Below are positions 11,869 to 23,283 of a stretch of DNA of 64,000 nucleotides, piece by piece. The notes beneath the pieces are model-generated. The model worked only from the letters and a program-made list of their open reading frames with translations. It made no database searches and was not told where the DNA came from. The DNA is from Oopsacas minuta (lineage: Eukaryota; Porifera; Hexactinellida; Lyssacinosida; Leucopsacidae). Position numbers and translations under genes: made by a program. Position 1 is the stretch's first letter; every line of letters starts with the position of its first letter. The stretch covers positions 248,001 to 312,000 of the forward strand of contig JAKMXF010000210.1 of the NCBI GenBank assembly GCA_024704765.1, in the 5' to 3' direction.

Positions 11869-12759
11869 TCATTTCTCAGTTTTTGTACTGAGCTCCTCCT
11901 CTGTGGGTGGTGCAAGAGCAGGAGGTAGAATCTCACCACATTTTCCATGGAAATGGTAATTGAATGCAGAAGTAGCAGTGGTGGGTTCTATATTAAATTC
12001 AGCAACAAGAACACCCTTATTAGCCAGATTTAGTGCGAAACCAGCAGCTGGATAAACGACAGAGCTCGTACCAATAACCAAGAACAAGTCACATTCACAC
12101 ATAACGCTGTAGGACTTAGACATAACATTGGTGTCTAAACTCTCCCCAAACCATACAACATGTGGCCTCAGTAGTCCACTACAACTACTGCAACGTGGTA
12201 ACTGGTCAGCTGGAATACCAGCTGATTTCTCATCAGGATCAGGAGCTCCTTTATCTTTGAGAGAGGCACAAATGGGACTGTCTCTGTTCTCCTTGACCTC
12301 GCTACAACTTAAACATCTCGTTAGAAACAAACTACCATGCAACTCTACAACATTCTGGGAGCCTGCAGCTTGATGCAACCTATCAATATTCTGTGTAAGA
12401 AGAGTGAATTGTTTCCCTTCATTTATCAACCGCTTTTCCAGATTTGCAAGTGCTAAGTGTGCTGGATTATATGTCTTAGTTAGCATAACCTCACGTCTGT
12501 AATGGTAGAATTCCCAAACCAAGGATGGATCTTCAGAAAATGCCTCTGGAGTAGCAAGCTGCTGGGCTTGGTACGTACGCCAATACCCACCTGCACCTCG
12601 AAACGTAGGGACTCCGCTCTCAGCACTAACCCCAGCCCCGGTTAGAGCTACTACAGATTTAGCATGTGCAAGAACTTTACGAAACCCATTCATATCTTTC
12701 TGTTCCTCACGAGCATCAACAGGGAATCCAAATATATCAGGCAGGCCACGGTCTGCCAT
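11869..12759 (-). CDS. SIRT5: Sirtuin class III, SIRT5-type NAD-dependent deacylase
   Basis: Single-exon 296-aa protein. SIRT5 removes succinyl, malonyl and glutaryl groups from lysines, mainly on mitochondrial metabolic enzymes, with NAD+ as co-substrate. Visible features are the NAD-binding GAGVSAESGVPTFRG (41-55), TQNIDRLH (122-129), the catalytic His in LHG (141), and two zinc-binding Cys pairs (149/152 and 190/193). FYHYRREVM (84-92) carries the Tyr85 and Arg88 equivalents of human Tyr102 and Arg105, which select acidic acyl groups. The segments RPHVVWFGE and GTSSVVYPAAGF are near-identical to animal SIRT5. Length fits the family (human 310 aa). The N-terminus (MADRGLPDIF...) is acidic and shows no amphipathic mitochondrial presequence, so location may be cytosolic, or an upstream exon may have been missed. 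Confidence 0.96.
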   Translation of the reverse strand: MADRGLPDIFGFPVDAREEQKDMNGFRKVLAHAKSVVALTGAGVSAESGVPTFRGAGGYWRTYQAQQLATPEAFSEDPSLVWEFYHYRREVMLTKTYNPAHLALANLEKRLINEGKQFTLLTQNIDRLHQAAGSQNVVELHGSLFLTRCLSCSEVKENRDSPICASLKDKGAPDPDEKSAGIPADQLPRCSSCSGLLRPHVVWFGESLDTNVMSKSYSVMCECDLFLVIGTSSVVYPAAGFALNLANKGVLVAEFNIEPTTATSAFNYHFHGKCGEILPPALAPPTEEELSTKTEK

Positions 12760-13182
12760 AATTCAGTAGTTTAATATCACAAAAAATATTTCAACGATGT
12801 ACACACGTAATTGATTAAATACGAGACTTTTGGTAACTAGTCTAGACTACTATGGACAATAACAATACAGTATACTTCGGTTAATAAAAGCACTGGGTAA
12901 TCGAGAAGCAAGAAACAATCCATCCAAATAGTGTTAAATTGCTCCGGTTGATTGGACCACACCTGCAATGAATTCAATGTTGGACATTAATTAAACCCGA
13001 AGAGGGAATATTTTAATCAAACTATAAATTACCAAAATGTATCAAAAATACCGTCCACTAGGGACAGATAAATTATCAATTATACATCAATAAAAGTACA
13101 TACAAGTTAGAGATAAGCGCAGATATAAACTAAAGGGGAGTATGTAGTAATATAGCAGAATGATACATGAGCAGTTCGTAAA
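12760..13182. other. Spacer between SIRT5 and the CARD-MAGUK gene
   Basis: 423 bp, AT-rich, holding the SIRT5 promoter and the 3' flank of the next gene. Nothing else is recognised. Confidence 0.5.
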
Positions 13183-16100
13183 TCAATTATAATTCTCTAT
13201 GAGGACAGCTTTCCACTCGTAGAGCACACGATTAGCATCAATCATCTTCACTAATTTCTTCAAATATTTATCCTCTTTGATTCCAACTTGTAGCATATCA
13301 TCAAAATGAAATCTCTGGGCAGGAGGGAGATTAGTTATATTCAAACCAGTAGTGTATTGGAATCGAAGCTTTATAACAATAGGGTTGAGTTTGATGAGAG
13401 CTGGGGCTAGTGCAATCTGAGCAAATGGACATAGAATAACTGGAGTGTTGTAACTCTCTATACACTCAGTCAATGTTTTAACATTAACTACACGAGATTT
13501 ACCATCATTTCCCTTGTAGTGGATAATCTCACAGTTGTTCTGTTTCTCTTCTAATTCGGCATTCTTTGCATAGTTAACATCATCTACAATGGAGGAAGTT
13601 ATAAGTTGGAATTTTCCGCTTCTCCTGGTTTGCCTGATGCTATTGTTTGTAGTTAGTTTCTCAGATATATCTTCCCAATGGTAGCCGAATAGAATCACAG
13701 GTTGAGGTAATAGGTTTTTGCGTATTACAAGTGTATAGCATTTGAATGGGGATTTTGAGTTTTCGTTGAATTTTTGGTCTTTTACAGACTCAAGATTATA
13801 GTAAAAGTCAACGTTTTCAAGATCATAGTCAGATGTAGAAGTAGATATGGATGGCGGTCGTTGCGTTAATTGTGAATCTAAACTAATGACAAGAGATTCT
13901 CTCTCACATTCAATAGTATTACTTAGCCACAAATCTGATGGAATTCTTCCATTCTCAATATTGTTGCAGTTACGAGGATCAATTCGTGTGACATGCCAAA
14001 AACGATTTTGTTTTGACCAGTTATCATTCTGCTCCATTGTATCTGTGACCAAATACACACAAGAAGGAGATACGAATAACTCTCCTTTGACACTTTCACG
14101 TTTCGTAATGAACCGAGGAATCACATAGAAATGATCTCGTAGACTCAATTCTTCAGGTTTGAAATGAGTACTAGGTACATGGCTGACATATAGTGTTATG
14201 CTGGGATTGATATGACATTGATCGATAAACATTTCATATGTAAGATATTCAGTGGTTAGATCGTTTATTTGGAAGATCTTTTGACCAGATTTTAACTTGT
14301 ACTCATTGAGTTCTTCATCGGAATGGAGGAAAAATGGATTACCAAATCCACCAGATATCTTAGCGTGTCTTAGAAATAGCTGGTTAGGCACTGACGTACG
14401 GATTTGATCCCTATTGACAGAGGCAATGCTACCATTTGATTGATCAAGTCTAATTGTAGGATTCCTTCGGGTACATATTACCATGCCTGTTAAGCCAGTG
14501 TCAGCCCTAAAGATATCAGAAACAGAGTCGAAGTTGTCAATTGGGAAATTTCTTGGTACACTAGGACTCACAACTGGCTCGAATTGGCTAAGATCAAACA
14601 TGTTTTCTGCAGCAAAATTGGGGCCTTTTGGGAGTGAATTTGGACGTAGTAATGTAGGTTTCAATTGTTGAATAGGGTCACTATCCTGTGAGAATGAGTC
14701 TGAACTACTGTCACTGTTGATTAGCGACAAATTTTCAGCTTTTGATAGATTTGTCTTTGGAAAGCAATTTTTATTATTATTGAAGAGGGGGGTTTGAGGA
14801 CAGGAGGTTGTCATATTCAGATCGTATGGAAACATATTTCTAAGGGGAATATTAAGTTGAATATCAGAGATATTGAGAGTATCATTTGATTTGTGAATGC
14901 AAGAACGGTTAACTTCACTCTGAATGATAGTAGGGAATTGTGACTGAGTGCTGACTCTACGATGGTATTCTAACATACAACTGGTGCATGTACTGGGAGT
15001 TGGAACTGGTGTAAGACGGTTAGTATCTATCAGATTGGGTGAAGCACTTCTTGATACAGTATAAAGTTCATCTTCCATCAAATTATAACTATGCTCTTCA
15101 TAAGGAACATCGTGGTTAATCGGTCCACGCGCAATCAAAAGCTTTAATGAACTCTCAGCTTGCTGAATCATAAACTTAGGAAAATTCGCATCAGAGACGT
15201 TTGCTAATTTGATATTGTTAATTTTGATTACACGATCTCCAGGTTGAATCGACTTAACAAGAGATGGATCTAAACTATCAGAGAAGAATAAGCCAATTTC
15301 AAGAGATTGTGCGAGATGCTCTTTGATTTTGTTTGCTATCATGACAGTATTTTTAACGTTTACCTCTTTGTAGAATGAATTCTTACCTCCTATTTTACTG
15401 AGAGCCCCACCGATCTCACGTTGAGTGCGTGATAATGTATTTCTGGCCTCCTCCAATTCCTTGAAGTTTTTATCGTAAGATTTAAGAGGTATTTCATCCA
15501 TATTTCTCTTCTTTGACTGTGGTAGAGCTGCTAATTGAGTCTTTAACTCAACGTTTTCTTTCAAAGTTTGCTGGTTTTCGGTGAAAATATCATTCTTTTG
15601 AATCCTAATAGCATCTATCTGTTCAATCAACTCTTTGTTACGATGCTTCTCACTTTGTAGAGCATCCTGAAATTTAATTAATTCTAATTTTTCATCTGAT
15701 GGTTTTAATCCCATTATTGCCGTGATCATAGAAATTTTCTGTTCATCATCATCACTGATTCTGTTACGACGATCAATGTCTTCTTGAAGCTGCTCTATCT
15801 TGAGATTCTGTGAGTTCGCCTTTTCATAGTAACCTCGATTTTCATCGAGCAGTTTATCTATGGTAATCCAAGCTGCTTTGTTTTCATAATTCAAGCATTC
15901 ATTTTCAATCAGAAAAGTATTGTATCTAACCATTAAATCCCTCGATACAGTATCAATAGTGTTCTGTATGGGCTCGTAAAGCTTTTGCAATTCAAGGTAT
16001 TTTAGCCTCAGGTCTTTGTAGTTAACATTCTCGACGTTTATAGCTGAAATGGAGTCGAGAAGGGATTTAGCGCCTTCTCTTTCGCGTGTGAATTCAGGTC

Positions 16101-16770
16101 CTAGAATTTCCTCAATCGAAGAGAAATATTTTGATATCCTACCACTACCTTTTATTTTCTTATTTAGTATTGCGTCAATTTCTACACCGTTCACTTCAAA
16201 GATGTTTTTTAACGTTTCGTATATGTGATTGTAATGTTCCTTCAGAGCTTCGCAAAAGTAGGCCACACCATTAGGACCGCGAGTAATGATAATATCGATA
16301 AACGCATCAGTTTTGAGACTGCTTATTGGTCGCAGGCAAATTCTATCGCAATCATCTTGAGAAAGAACTACCTTCTCTTTCAAAAATGGAAAAAGCACAG
16401 TTACATCTGTAATCAATTTTGTGAGCTTTGAGCGTGAGTCGGTGATAATTTGGATTGCTCTTTCAGCTATGTCTTCTGATCTATCCTTACTTACCATAGT
16501 TTTAGTTCTCTCAATTGTGGTCTCTTTGTCAGAAGTTGATGACGTAGGCTGGTGGTGTTTGAAGTAAGGATTGATTACATGGCCCTGCTCACTGATGTTA
16601 CTACTAACACTGAGCCGATGGTTGTAAGGAGCGAGGGAATAAGGCTCAGGCAGAGGAACATTTTTTATTAAAATAGAATTTGATATATTATCACTGACTG
16701 TATTTATAGAAATCGTATCTTCTATACTTGTTACACATTCAATGTCTGTTGAATTCGAATAATCCATCAT
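13183..16770 (-). CDS. DLG5: CARD - coiled-coil - PDZ - PDZ - SH3 - GUK scaffold (DLG5/CARMA-like MAGUK), single exon
   Basis: 1195-aa membrane-associated guanylate kinase scaffold. After a disordered N-terminus, residues ~110-190 form a CARD-like six-helix block (SRSKLTKLITDVTVLFPFL ... RGPNGVAYFCEALKEHY). A coiled coil follows at ~270-460. PDZ domains lie at ~480-550 (LEIGLFFSDS ... PGDRVIKINNIKL) and ~795-870 (SGGFGNPFFLHS ... GQKIFQINDL). An SH3-like fold is at ~875-950 and a GUK-like domain at ~1005-1150. The GUK shows no ATP-binding P-loop, so it is probably a binding module, as in other MAGUKs. CARMA proteins (CARD9/10/11/14) have one PDZ and vertebrate DLG5 has four; two PDZ units with CARD point to a DLG5-type or pre-split ancestor. 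Expected role: cortical scaffolding and polarity, or BCL10-type signalling. Two adjacent ATGs make the start ambiguous by one residue. Confidence 0.75.
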   Translation of the reverse strand: MMDYSNSTDIECVTSIEDTISINTVSDNISNSILIKNVPLPEPYSLAPYNHRLSVSSNISEQGHVINPYFKHHQPTSSTSDKETTIERTKTMVSKDRSEDIAERAIQIITDSRSKLTKLITDVTVLFPFLKEKVVLSQDDCDRICLRPISSLKTDAFIDIIITRGPNGVAYFCEALKEHYNHIYETLKNIFEVNGVEIDAILNKKIKGSGRISKYFSSIEEILGPEFTREREGAKSLLDSISAINVENVNYKDLRLKYLELQKLYEPIQNTIDTVSRDLMVRYNTFLIENECLNYENKAAWITIDKLLDENRGYYEKANSQNLKIEQLQEDIDRRNRISDDDEQKISMITAIMGLKPSDEKLELIKFQDALQSEKHRNKELIEQIDAIRIQKNDIFTENQQTLKENVELKTQLAALPQSKKRNMDEIPLKSYDKNFKELEEARNTLSRTQREIGGALSKIGGKNSFYKEVNVKNTVMIANKIKEHLAQSLEIGLFFSDSLDPSLVKSIQPGDRVIKINNIKLANVSDANFPKFMIQQAESSLKLLIARGPINHDVPYEEHSYNLMEDELYTVSRSASPNLIDTNRLTPVPTPSTCTSCMLEYHRRVSTQSQFPTIIQSEVNRSCIHKSNDTLNISDIQLNIPLRNMFPYDLNMTTSCPQTPLFNNNKNCFPKTNLSKAENLSLINSDSSSDSFSQDSDPIQQLKPTLLRPNSLPKGPNFAAENMFDLSQFEPVVSPSVPRNFPIDNFDSVSDIFRADTGLTGMVICTRRNPTIRLDQSNGSIASVNRDQIRTSVPNQLFLRHAKISGGFGNPFFLHSDEELNEYKLKSGQKIFQINDLTTEYLTYEMFIDQCHINPSITLYVSHVPSTHFKPEELSLRDHFYVIPRFITKRESVKGELFVSPSCVYLVTDTMEQNDNWSKQNRFWHVTRIDPRNCNNIENGRIPSDLWLSNTIECERESLVISLDSQLTQRPPSISTSTSDYDLENVDFYYNLESVKDQKFNENSKSPFKCYTLVIRKNLLPQPVILFGYHWEDISEKLTTNNSIRQTRRSGKFQLITSSIVDDVNYAKNAELEEKQNNCEIIHYKGNDGKSRVVNVKTLTECIESYNTPVILCPFAQIALAPALIKLNPIVIKLRFQYTTGLNITNLPPAQRFHFDDMLQVGIKEDKYLKKLVKMIDANRVLYEWKAVLIENYN

Positions 16771-17203
16771 TACAAAGTTTGTAGATATATTTGTAGATCG
16801 TTATTTTAATTTTAGAGTATTTATATACATTTAATGTAGCTAAATTGGCTACCATCATTTACTAAGAAATTTGATATTTTAAACAAATTACCTATTTTGC
16901 AGGCTACAGTTTCTTATTGTGATGTTGTGATAATTATTCGTAATAGACACATCTCAGCTACAAATAATTTTGATTTACATGATAATGTAATGGAAATATA
17001 GACCGGATGTTGTTTCGAAGTATTCAGAGATGTTTGCTGTAAGGACAAATGCAATAATTATATTATTAATTAATGATAAACTATCAATTATAGATAATAG
17101 TGATTAAGAGATTGCATTCTTTGCGATATCGAAAGTACAAACGTGATTTATTCTAGCATATTCCATATGGTAATCGTATGATACAATTGCTCACTAGATA
17201 AGG
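16771..17203. other. Spacer between the CARD-MAGUK gene and the 167-aa gene
   Basis: 433 bp, AT-rich, with no recognised feature. Probably the MAGUK promoter and the 3' flank of the neighbouring gene. Confidence 0.5.
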
Positions 17204-17707
17204 TTAATGAGCAGGAAGGGTTGAAGTACTCGAGGTCACGCTAGAACTCTCTGGAACGTTTAGTGTCAGGACCTTAGGATTTGGTTCTGTAAGGGGAGGG
17301 GTAATTTGTGCATTCTGAGATTTCTTATCTTGCATTTCAGCTGTCGCAGTTTGGATACGAATATCTACGCTTGTTGAGGTTGACCCAGCGAAGAATGGGT
17401 TCTGATACCGATGAGTGTATCTATCCTCTGCGACCTGTCTGAATTCTTGTAGTTTGATGCGATTAGCAGAATCACAAAGTTTTTCATTTGGAATCTTAGA
17501 AGTTTCCCATCCAACTTCTCCTACTGCTTTGCCCCTATTTATAGGAAACGGCTGTCCTATGTATCCGCGACAAATATAATCAACACCCAGCGTAGACTCA
17601 GCGGAGGCAGTACCAACCCCAATATGGAATTGATCCTTCACAACAACCTTGAAATCACTAATTCCATCTGGCCCTGTATACAGAACTGCTCCTTTATCAC
17701 CCTCCAT
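17204..17707 (-). CDS. Orphan 167-aa protein
   Basis: Complete single-exon frame from ATG 17707 to a stop at 17204. I do not recognise the family. The first ~110 residues look folded (Gly, Tyr, Phe and charged residues; VDYICRGYIGQPFPINRGKA, then VGEVGWETSKIPNEKLCDSA). The last ~50 are a Ser/Thr/Pro-rich tail. It has no signal peptide, membrane segment or catalytic motif. Aromatic-Gly-Pro spacing of this sort occurs in some microtubule inner proteins of cilia, but I cannot support that beyond impression. It sits head-to-head with HPS3 across 303 bp, so the two may share a bidirectional promoter. Confidence 0.7.
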   Translation of the reverse strand: MEGDKGAVLYTGPDGISDFKVVVKDQFHIGVGTASAESTLGVDYICRGYIGQPFPINRGKAVGEVGWETSKIPNEKLCDSANRIKLQEFRQVAEDRYTHRYQNPFFAGSTSTSVDIRIQTATAEMQDKKSQNAQITPPLTEPNPKVLTLNVPESSSVTSSTSTLPAH

Positions 17708-18010
17708 ATGATTTCCTATTAGTTTTATATTACAGTTAATTAAACTCTAGGTATATTCATTTGACATACAAATCAGTTATTGTATTACACATAGGATAAA
17801 ATATACAGCAAATCAAATCAGAAATTTAATAGTCTAAGCAAATAGCTAGAGTAGGTATTGCTAGAGAATTTCGTAATGTTGCTAAAAATATATGTAAGGG
17901 TTTGAAATATTCTACAATTTGTAAGACATATTTTCATTATTTTAGCTATTAAGAATTAAGTGCTAACGCTAGCATTGTAGAAAAGATAACATCTGTGACA
18001 TAGTTGGAAG
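17708..18010. promoter_or_regulatory. Divergent promoter region, 167-aa gene (-) and HPS3 (+)
   Basis: 303 bp separate the two divergent start codons, so both promoters and 5' UTRs must lie here. The DNA is strongly AT-rich. I see no confident TATA box or other named site. Confidence 0.5.
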
Positions 18011-21000
18011 ATGTCTCGTGTTAGAATATACCCATGTACCACATACAAGAAACAAAGTATATTGAGTCCACCTGATGAACCATTACAGCTACACACATGG
18101 GATAATCTATTGTTCGTTTCAACGAAGACTTCTGTCTTAGAGATATACAACATGAGTTCACTTCAAATAGTAGGGAAGTTCAGTACAATTAGTCAAGCAG
18201 AAACCATCATTTACTCAGAATATGGAAACTGTATAGTGACAATGGAGAGGGCAGATAGTAGCCCTTTACATTGCTTCGTGAGACTGTATATGGGATTTCC
18301 ATGTAGACTCAGTGATCTAGCTGTAGACCCATTGGTTAAAGAGAGTTTTGTAATGGTTGGAATGGAAGAGAGCGAGTCAGTAGAAGCGGGAGAGAAATAT
18401 ACGACTGGTGGGATGACTAGAAGTGAAAAGAAGACGAAAAATGCACAAGATATGTCATACGAGCAAATGGAAAATTGGGAAGTTGAGAGAGATGAGTTAC
18501 CTACACAAGCAGCTGTTAATTGTGTAGGCATGTGTTCACATACGGGACTACTGGCAGTAGCATGGGATATGAATATAACTCTATACATGCTAACGCAAGA
18601 CGTAAATAGTTTAGCAAACAGAAAGCCAATTAAATGTGAAGTTAGTGTGTTGATCGAGATGGAAATTGGATTCGTAGTGACAACATTAGTTGTAGAAGAC
18701 ATATATATGGCTTGCTTATCAGAATCTGAAATTCAAGTACTCAAATTACAAATGATGCCAGAAAGATACACATGTGCTCCTAGAGAAAAGAAACTAGACT
18801 CGTATTTGAAAACTCTGTTAAGAGTTGATACATCAATGGAAGATGAGAGTAAACCTGAAATCAAACAGTCAGAAGATTTCCTACAACTGAGATCTTTCTA
18901 TTCATACCCAGCTATACATGTGGATTCTAGCAGGAGTAATGGAAGAGAATCAGATTGTTATCCTTACAACATAATTGGAGTAGAAACGCCATCAGGAGAT
19001 GAATCAGAAATGGAAAACAGACAGAATATCCAAGAAGAACATTGTATTGTATTCCCTTCTGTATCAAAGGAGAGCATGCTGGGAAGAAGTGAAGAAGTCA
19101 AGAACAGAATGGTTGAAATATGGGGTCCGAGTAGGATAATAGAGAATAGAGCACTTAACTTATTAACTCCTGACGGACAAAAGCTAACAAATTCAGGTAT
19201 CCTCAACAATGTTATATCTAAAACTTCCTTTTACTGCAGCAACAGAGTACACATTATCCACAACGAGCAGTGATGAAAAGAGTATTGATGTATTCCACAC
19301 GATTAAATTAATACCAGAATATATTGATGATGGAGATGACCAACATCTAGTAGGTAAGTTATCTTCTATATATTATTACAATATAGCTTATAATGTGACG
19401 TCATTTTCCCATAGGGATGTGTTTGTTGGCCGCGAGTAAGAAGGAAGGTCATTTCTATGATATCTTTGGGTATTGCAGGAAGGTTATAACTTTTCCTTTC
19501 ACTAAAGACTTAATTGATATCGTAATGAGTCCTGGATTAATGCATGTTGTATACTCATCACGTGTTGAAGTGTATATTACACGGAGTTATGGAGTAGCTT
19601 CAGAGAATGCGAGGAATTTAATTAAGCAAGGTAGAGTCCATGATCTTGATTTCGGGACACAATCTAGCATTATTGATCATATGAAAGATTCAGTATTAAC
19701 ACAAACTGACAATGAAGATGTATCAACTATTCAATCTCCTTTATATTGGCTGTATCAGGTCAGTCCCTCATCTCAAGAAATGGATATTTTTCAAATCGGA
19801 CAGAGTACATTCGTAAATCTACACTCGTGTACCAACACTGACAACAGAATAGCAATTCTGTCAAAATACAAACCTGAAGTAAAACCAAGTGGATTCCATA
19901 AACTTAAGAAAAACACTACAAAACCAGAAGAAATAATTTGGAACATTTACATACTCGATATAACACCACTCCATTGCATAGCGAAACAAATGGAAATAAC
20001 GGCACAACCTTACATAAATGAAAATCCTCCAATATATTTCCAACTTCTCTGCGACGCTCACTTCTTGAGAAAATCAGCTATTTCGAGACAGTATAATATA
20101 TTGACGGATGAAGAAGAGACTGAAAGTGTTAGTGTGGAGCCTGTTGGCTCTCTAGTCATATCACTCACACCCTCTCAACAACAAATGGATATGGAAGATG
20201 ATTCTACATTACCTACAATACCGAATAGACAACAACTCCAAGGTCTGCAGAAATCGTGTCTTCTCCTGGCAGATTCGCTACGTCAAGAAAACGAACAGTT
20301 AGCTCTACAGTATTACAAACAAGGCTCCTTTGGTCTCAACCAGTTTTTAACAAATTCAATCCTCCATACACCACCGATGTTAGATGATGACATCGTATAT
20401 TATAGCTTAACTCCATCTACATTGAAGACTATGGCAAGCTCAATGTGTTTCAGTCAAATTGACGCTAGTTTGCTAGCTAAGAGCATTCTGCATAAAGAGA
20501 GTCTGAATTTAGTTGAGAATGACGTCACTGATTCAAATCAAACAGACTGTATGGTGTTTAGAGTGTTTAATTTGTGTGTGCATTTAGAAAATAACGATGA
20601 AATGAAAGCTAGAGAATGTGCTTCTGAATTGTTCGTACATTCAAGAGACTTTTCCTTATGGGCCAATAATCACATCAATTCATTCGTTTCACAAGATAAT
20701 GATGATAATTTATCGCATCTCGGAATGTTCCTACTCATTGAAGTGCCAACTCTGATCGTACCTTTACTACCCACAATCTGTGAAATGGGATTAATTAAAG
20801 CTAGCTACTTGATAGAGCTCATCAAACACAATACAGAAGATATGGAAGAAAGAGATGAGATGATACTACAGTTCATCACAGATTTAATACGGAAACAGAA
20901 TAAGTCCAAGAATCAAATTGAAGAGTTAGATTTAGCGATTATAGAACTCATAAATCTTTGCTTCAATCTATTCGAGGATCAAACTGAACTTGATACAAGG

Positions 21001-21588
21001 AAAATTGATGACATTTGTGCTGAGTATAGGCCACACTGGTTGGATTGTCTACCACCCTTTAATGACGAAATAAACCAAGCGATTTACAATGGAAATATTG
21101 GTAAAGTTACAATACTAATATTTATAGTACAAAACATTCTATCTAGTCCATTTAACAGTCTGCCGATGAGTGAGAAAGTTCTACAAATGACACAACCATC
21201 AGAATGGTATGACGGAATACGAGCTCTGATATATATGAAACTGGGTAGATATAAAGAACTGGTTATATTATTTCTAACCAGGTATCAACGTGCGTTTCCA
21301 GCTTTCACTGAATCGATTAAAGTACAAGCCGTTAGATATACAATAATTCGGTCAGTTGTGAATGATATTTTAATCAATACAGGAGAAAATGACTTACTCA
21401 GTCGAGACCTAAGAGAACGAGCTTGTTACTTTATCGTAAGCTTAACAAGATGCATGACATATAAAGAAATTCTCCTGGTGCTACCTGATAATTCTCCTAC
21501 AGATTTATACAAGAGATGTTTCGATTTTCATCTACACATTGAAAAGAGCGATAAAATAATCGAAGAGCTACGTAATGAAAAATTATAG
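18011..21588 (+). CDS. HPS3: HPS3-like BLOC-2 subunit, 3 exons
   Basis: HPS3 is a subunit of BLOC-2, which directs cargo from early endosomes to lysosome-related organelles. Exons: 18011-19196, 19240-19353, 19415-21588. The reading frame is continuous across both junctions and gives 1157 aa (human 1004). Introns are 43 and 61 bp, with GTATCC...CTGCAG and GTAAGT...CCATAG borders. The N-terminal region resembles the HPS3 beta-propeller (IYSEYGNCIVTMERADSSP against the human AYSEAGDYLVAIEE pattern). The C-terminal half is helical and solenoid-like (LIELIKHNTEDMEERDEM, AIYNGNIGKVTILIFIVQ). Acidic, Ser-rich linkers account for the extra length. It is one of only two plus-strand genes here; its 3' end converges on PDIA3 with 136 bp between stop codons. 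Identification rests on N-terminal similarity and overall architecture. Confidence 0.8.
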
Positions 21589-21724
21589 CAATATATTTAC
21601 ATAATAATATATTATCTTAATTTCAATACTTTTATTATGACAAATGAATAATTAACAAATACTACACATGTACATACGTAATAGAGCAATTTACCTAGAT
21701 TATATATTCTATAGCTAGAAATTC

Positions 21725-23283
21725 TCATAGTTCATTCTTCTTAGAGGGAAGTTTGAATGGAATAGTAGCTTGCTTTTGGATATAACTCATAAGATCACTC
21801 ACCTCTCTACCACCATTATACTTTACAGGTTTATCCTTCGCATCAGCTGGTACCCAGTAGAGAGTTGGAAATCCTTCTACATGAAAGGGTTCAGGAAAAT
21901 CATTAGCAGTTGCATCCAGTTTCGCAATTACAACATTACTGTTACTCTCTAGCTTCTCTGCTAACTCGTCTAATTTCGGTGCTAGTGACTTACAGTGACC
22001 ACACCATGGTGCATAGAACTCTAACAACACGTCTTTGTCATTTTCTAGGATCATCTCTTCAAATGTTCTACCTACAACTGTTTTAACTGGCTTGGTATTG
22101 TCTATTGGTGTCATTTCTGATTTTAAGTATGCTTTGATTTTGCCATCAAAATATTCTTCAACAAACTCTAACAGTCTCTCAGGACTCATTTTAGCGTCTC
22201 TGTCTTGGTGCATTACATACTTACGTCCATTATTCTGAATCACAGCCTGCAGCTCCTCTGTCTGTATGATACCAAATTTATTAGTTAGCTCTCCTTTATA
22301 AGTTGTAGAGTCTGACATAGAAAAGCTCATCTGAGATTTATACTCCTTGGCTATTTTAATAATTCTATTACGCCAGTAATTAATAGTCTTAAGATTGATT
22401 TCCCAGTTAAGTTTGCTGAAAAAAATTAACTGGGGTTGATGTGTTATGTCATCAAAATATTTAGAGTTTGTTGGCTCTCTTATGCCTACTAAACCCATAA
22501 AATTATGAATGATAAACTCTTCCATCTCTTCGGGACCACTTTCTGAAATACGAATAGCAGAGGCGTCAAGTTTAGAGCGGAGGCGAACTGGTTGATATAA
22601 CCAAACCTGTTCACCTTCTATATTCTCAGGAAGGATTTGAGCATGGCCTAGAGAAGAGGGAGTTTCATACGCATGCGCGAAACGAAAATTCGCCCTCATT
22701 TTGTTAGAACATTTAACAAAACTATCTCTCAAGATGGAATCACTACCATCGTGTTCGAAGTACCCTATTATACTCGGTTCAGAGTTATCAATGAATGTAT
22801 TCAGCTTTTCTTGAGAAGAAATGAACAGAGAGCTAGGAGCAGCTTGCTTCTGCATATAAGATACTATACCATCAGAATTACGTGGCCCGTCATAATCAGC
22901 CGAGAACTATAAAAGCAAAATATGTAAACAAACATTCAAATAATAAGATTATTACATCAGTAACTTACTTCTCCATTCCTGAATATTTTTAAGGTGGGGT
23001 ACCCCTTGATCCCCTGCTCCACACATACATTCTTCCCTAACTCAGTACATTCTACATTAGCAAGAGGGACAGGAGGAGAGCTAGATTTAAGTTTGGAAGC
23101 AGCAGATGAATATTCAGGAGCTAGCTTCTTACAGTGTCCACACCATGGGGCAAAAAACTCTACAAGAATAATTTCATGCTTTGCTATCTCTTCATTGAAA
23201 TTGTCATCTGTCAACTCGATAATATCAGAAGTTCCAAGGATTGTCCGAAATAAGAACATTATTATTAGAATTTTAAGAAACAT
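21725..23283 (-). CDS. PDIA3: Protein disulfide isomerase A3 (ERp57/ERp60), 2 exons
   Basis: Endoplasmic-reticulum thiol oxidoreductase that folds glycoproteins with calnexin and calreticulin. Exons 22969-23283 and 21725-22906 (62-bp intron, GTAAGT...TATAG) give 498 aa (human 505). A hydrophobic signal peptide covers residues 1-18. Thioredoxin domain a has APWCGHCKK (CGHC at 48-51). Two redox-inactive domains (b, b') follow, including the ERp57-like stretches YFEHDGSD and [10 protein letters not shown]. Domain a' has a second APWCGHCKS and the cis-Pro loop GFPTLYWVP. The chain ends KKNEL, a KDEL-type ER retrieval signal. Both active sites and retrieval signal are intact, so a working enzyme is expected. 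Confidence 0.97.
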
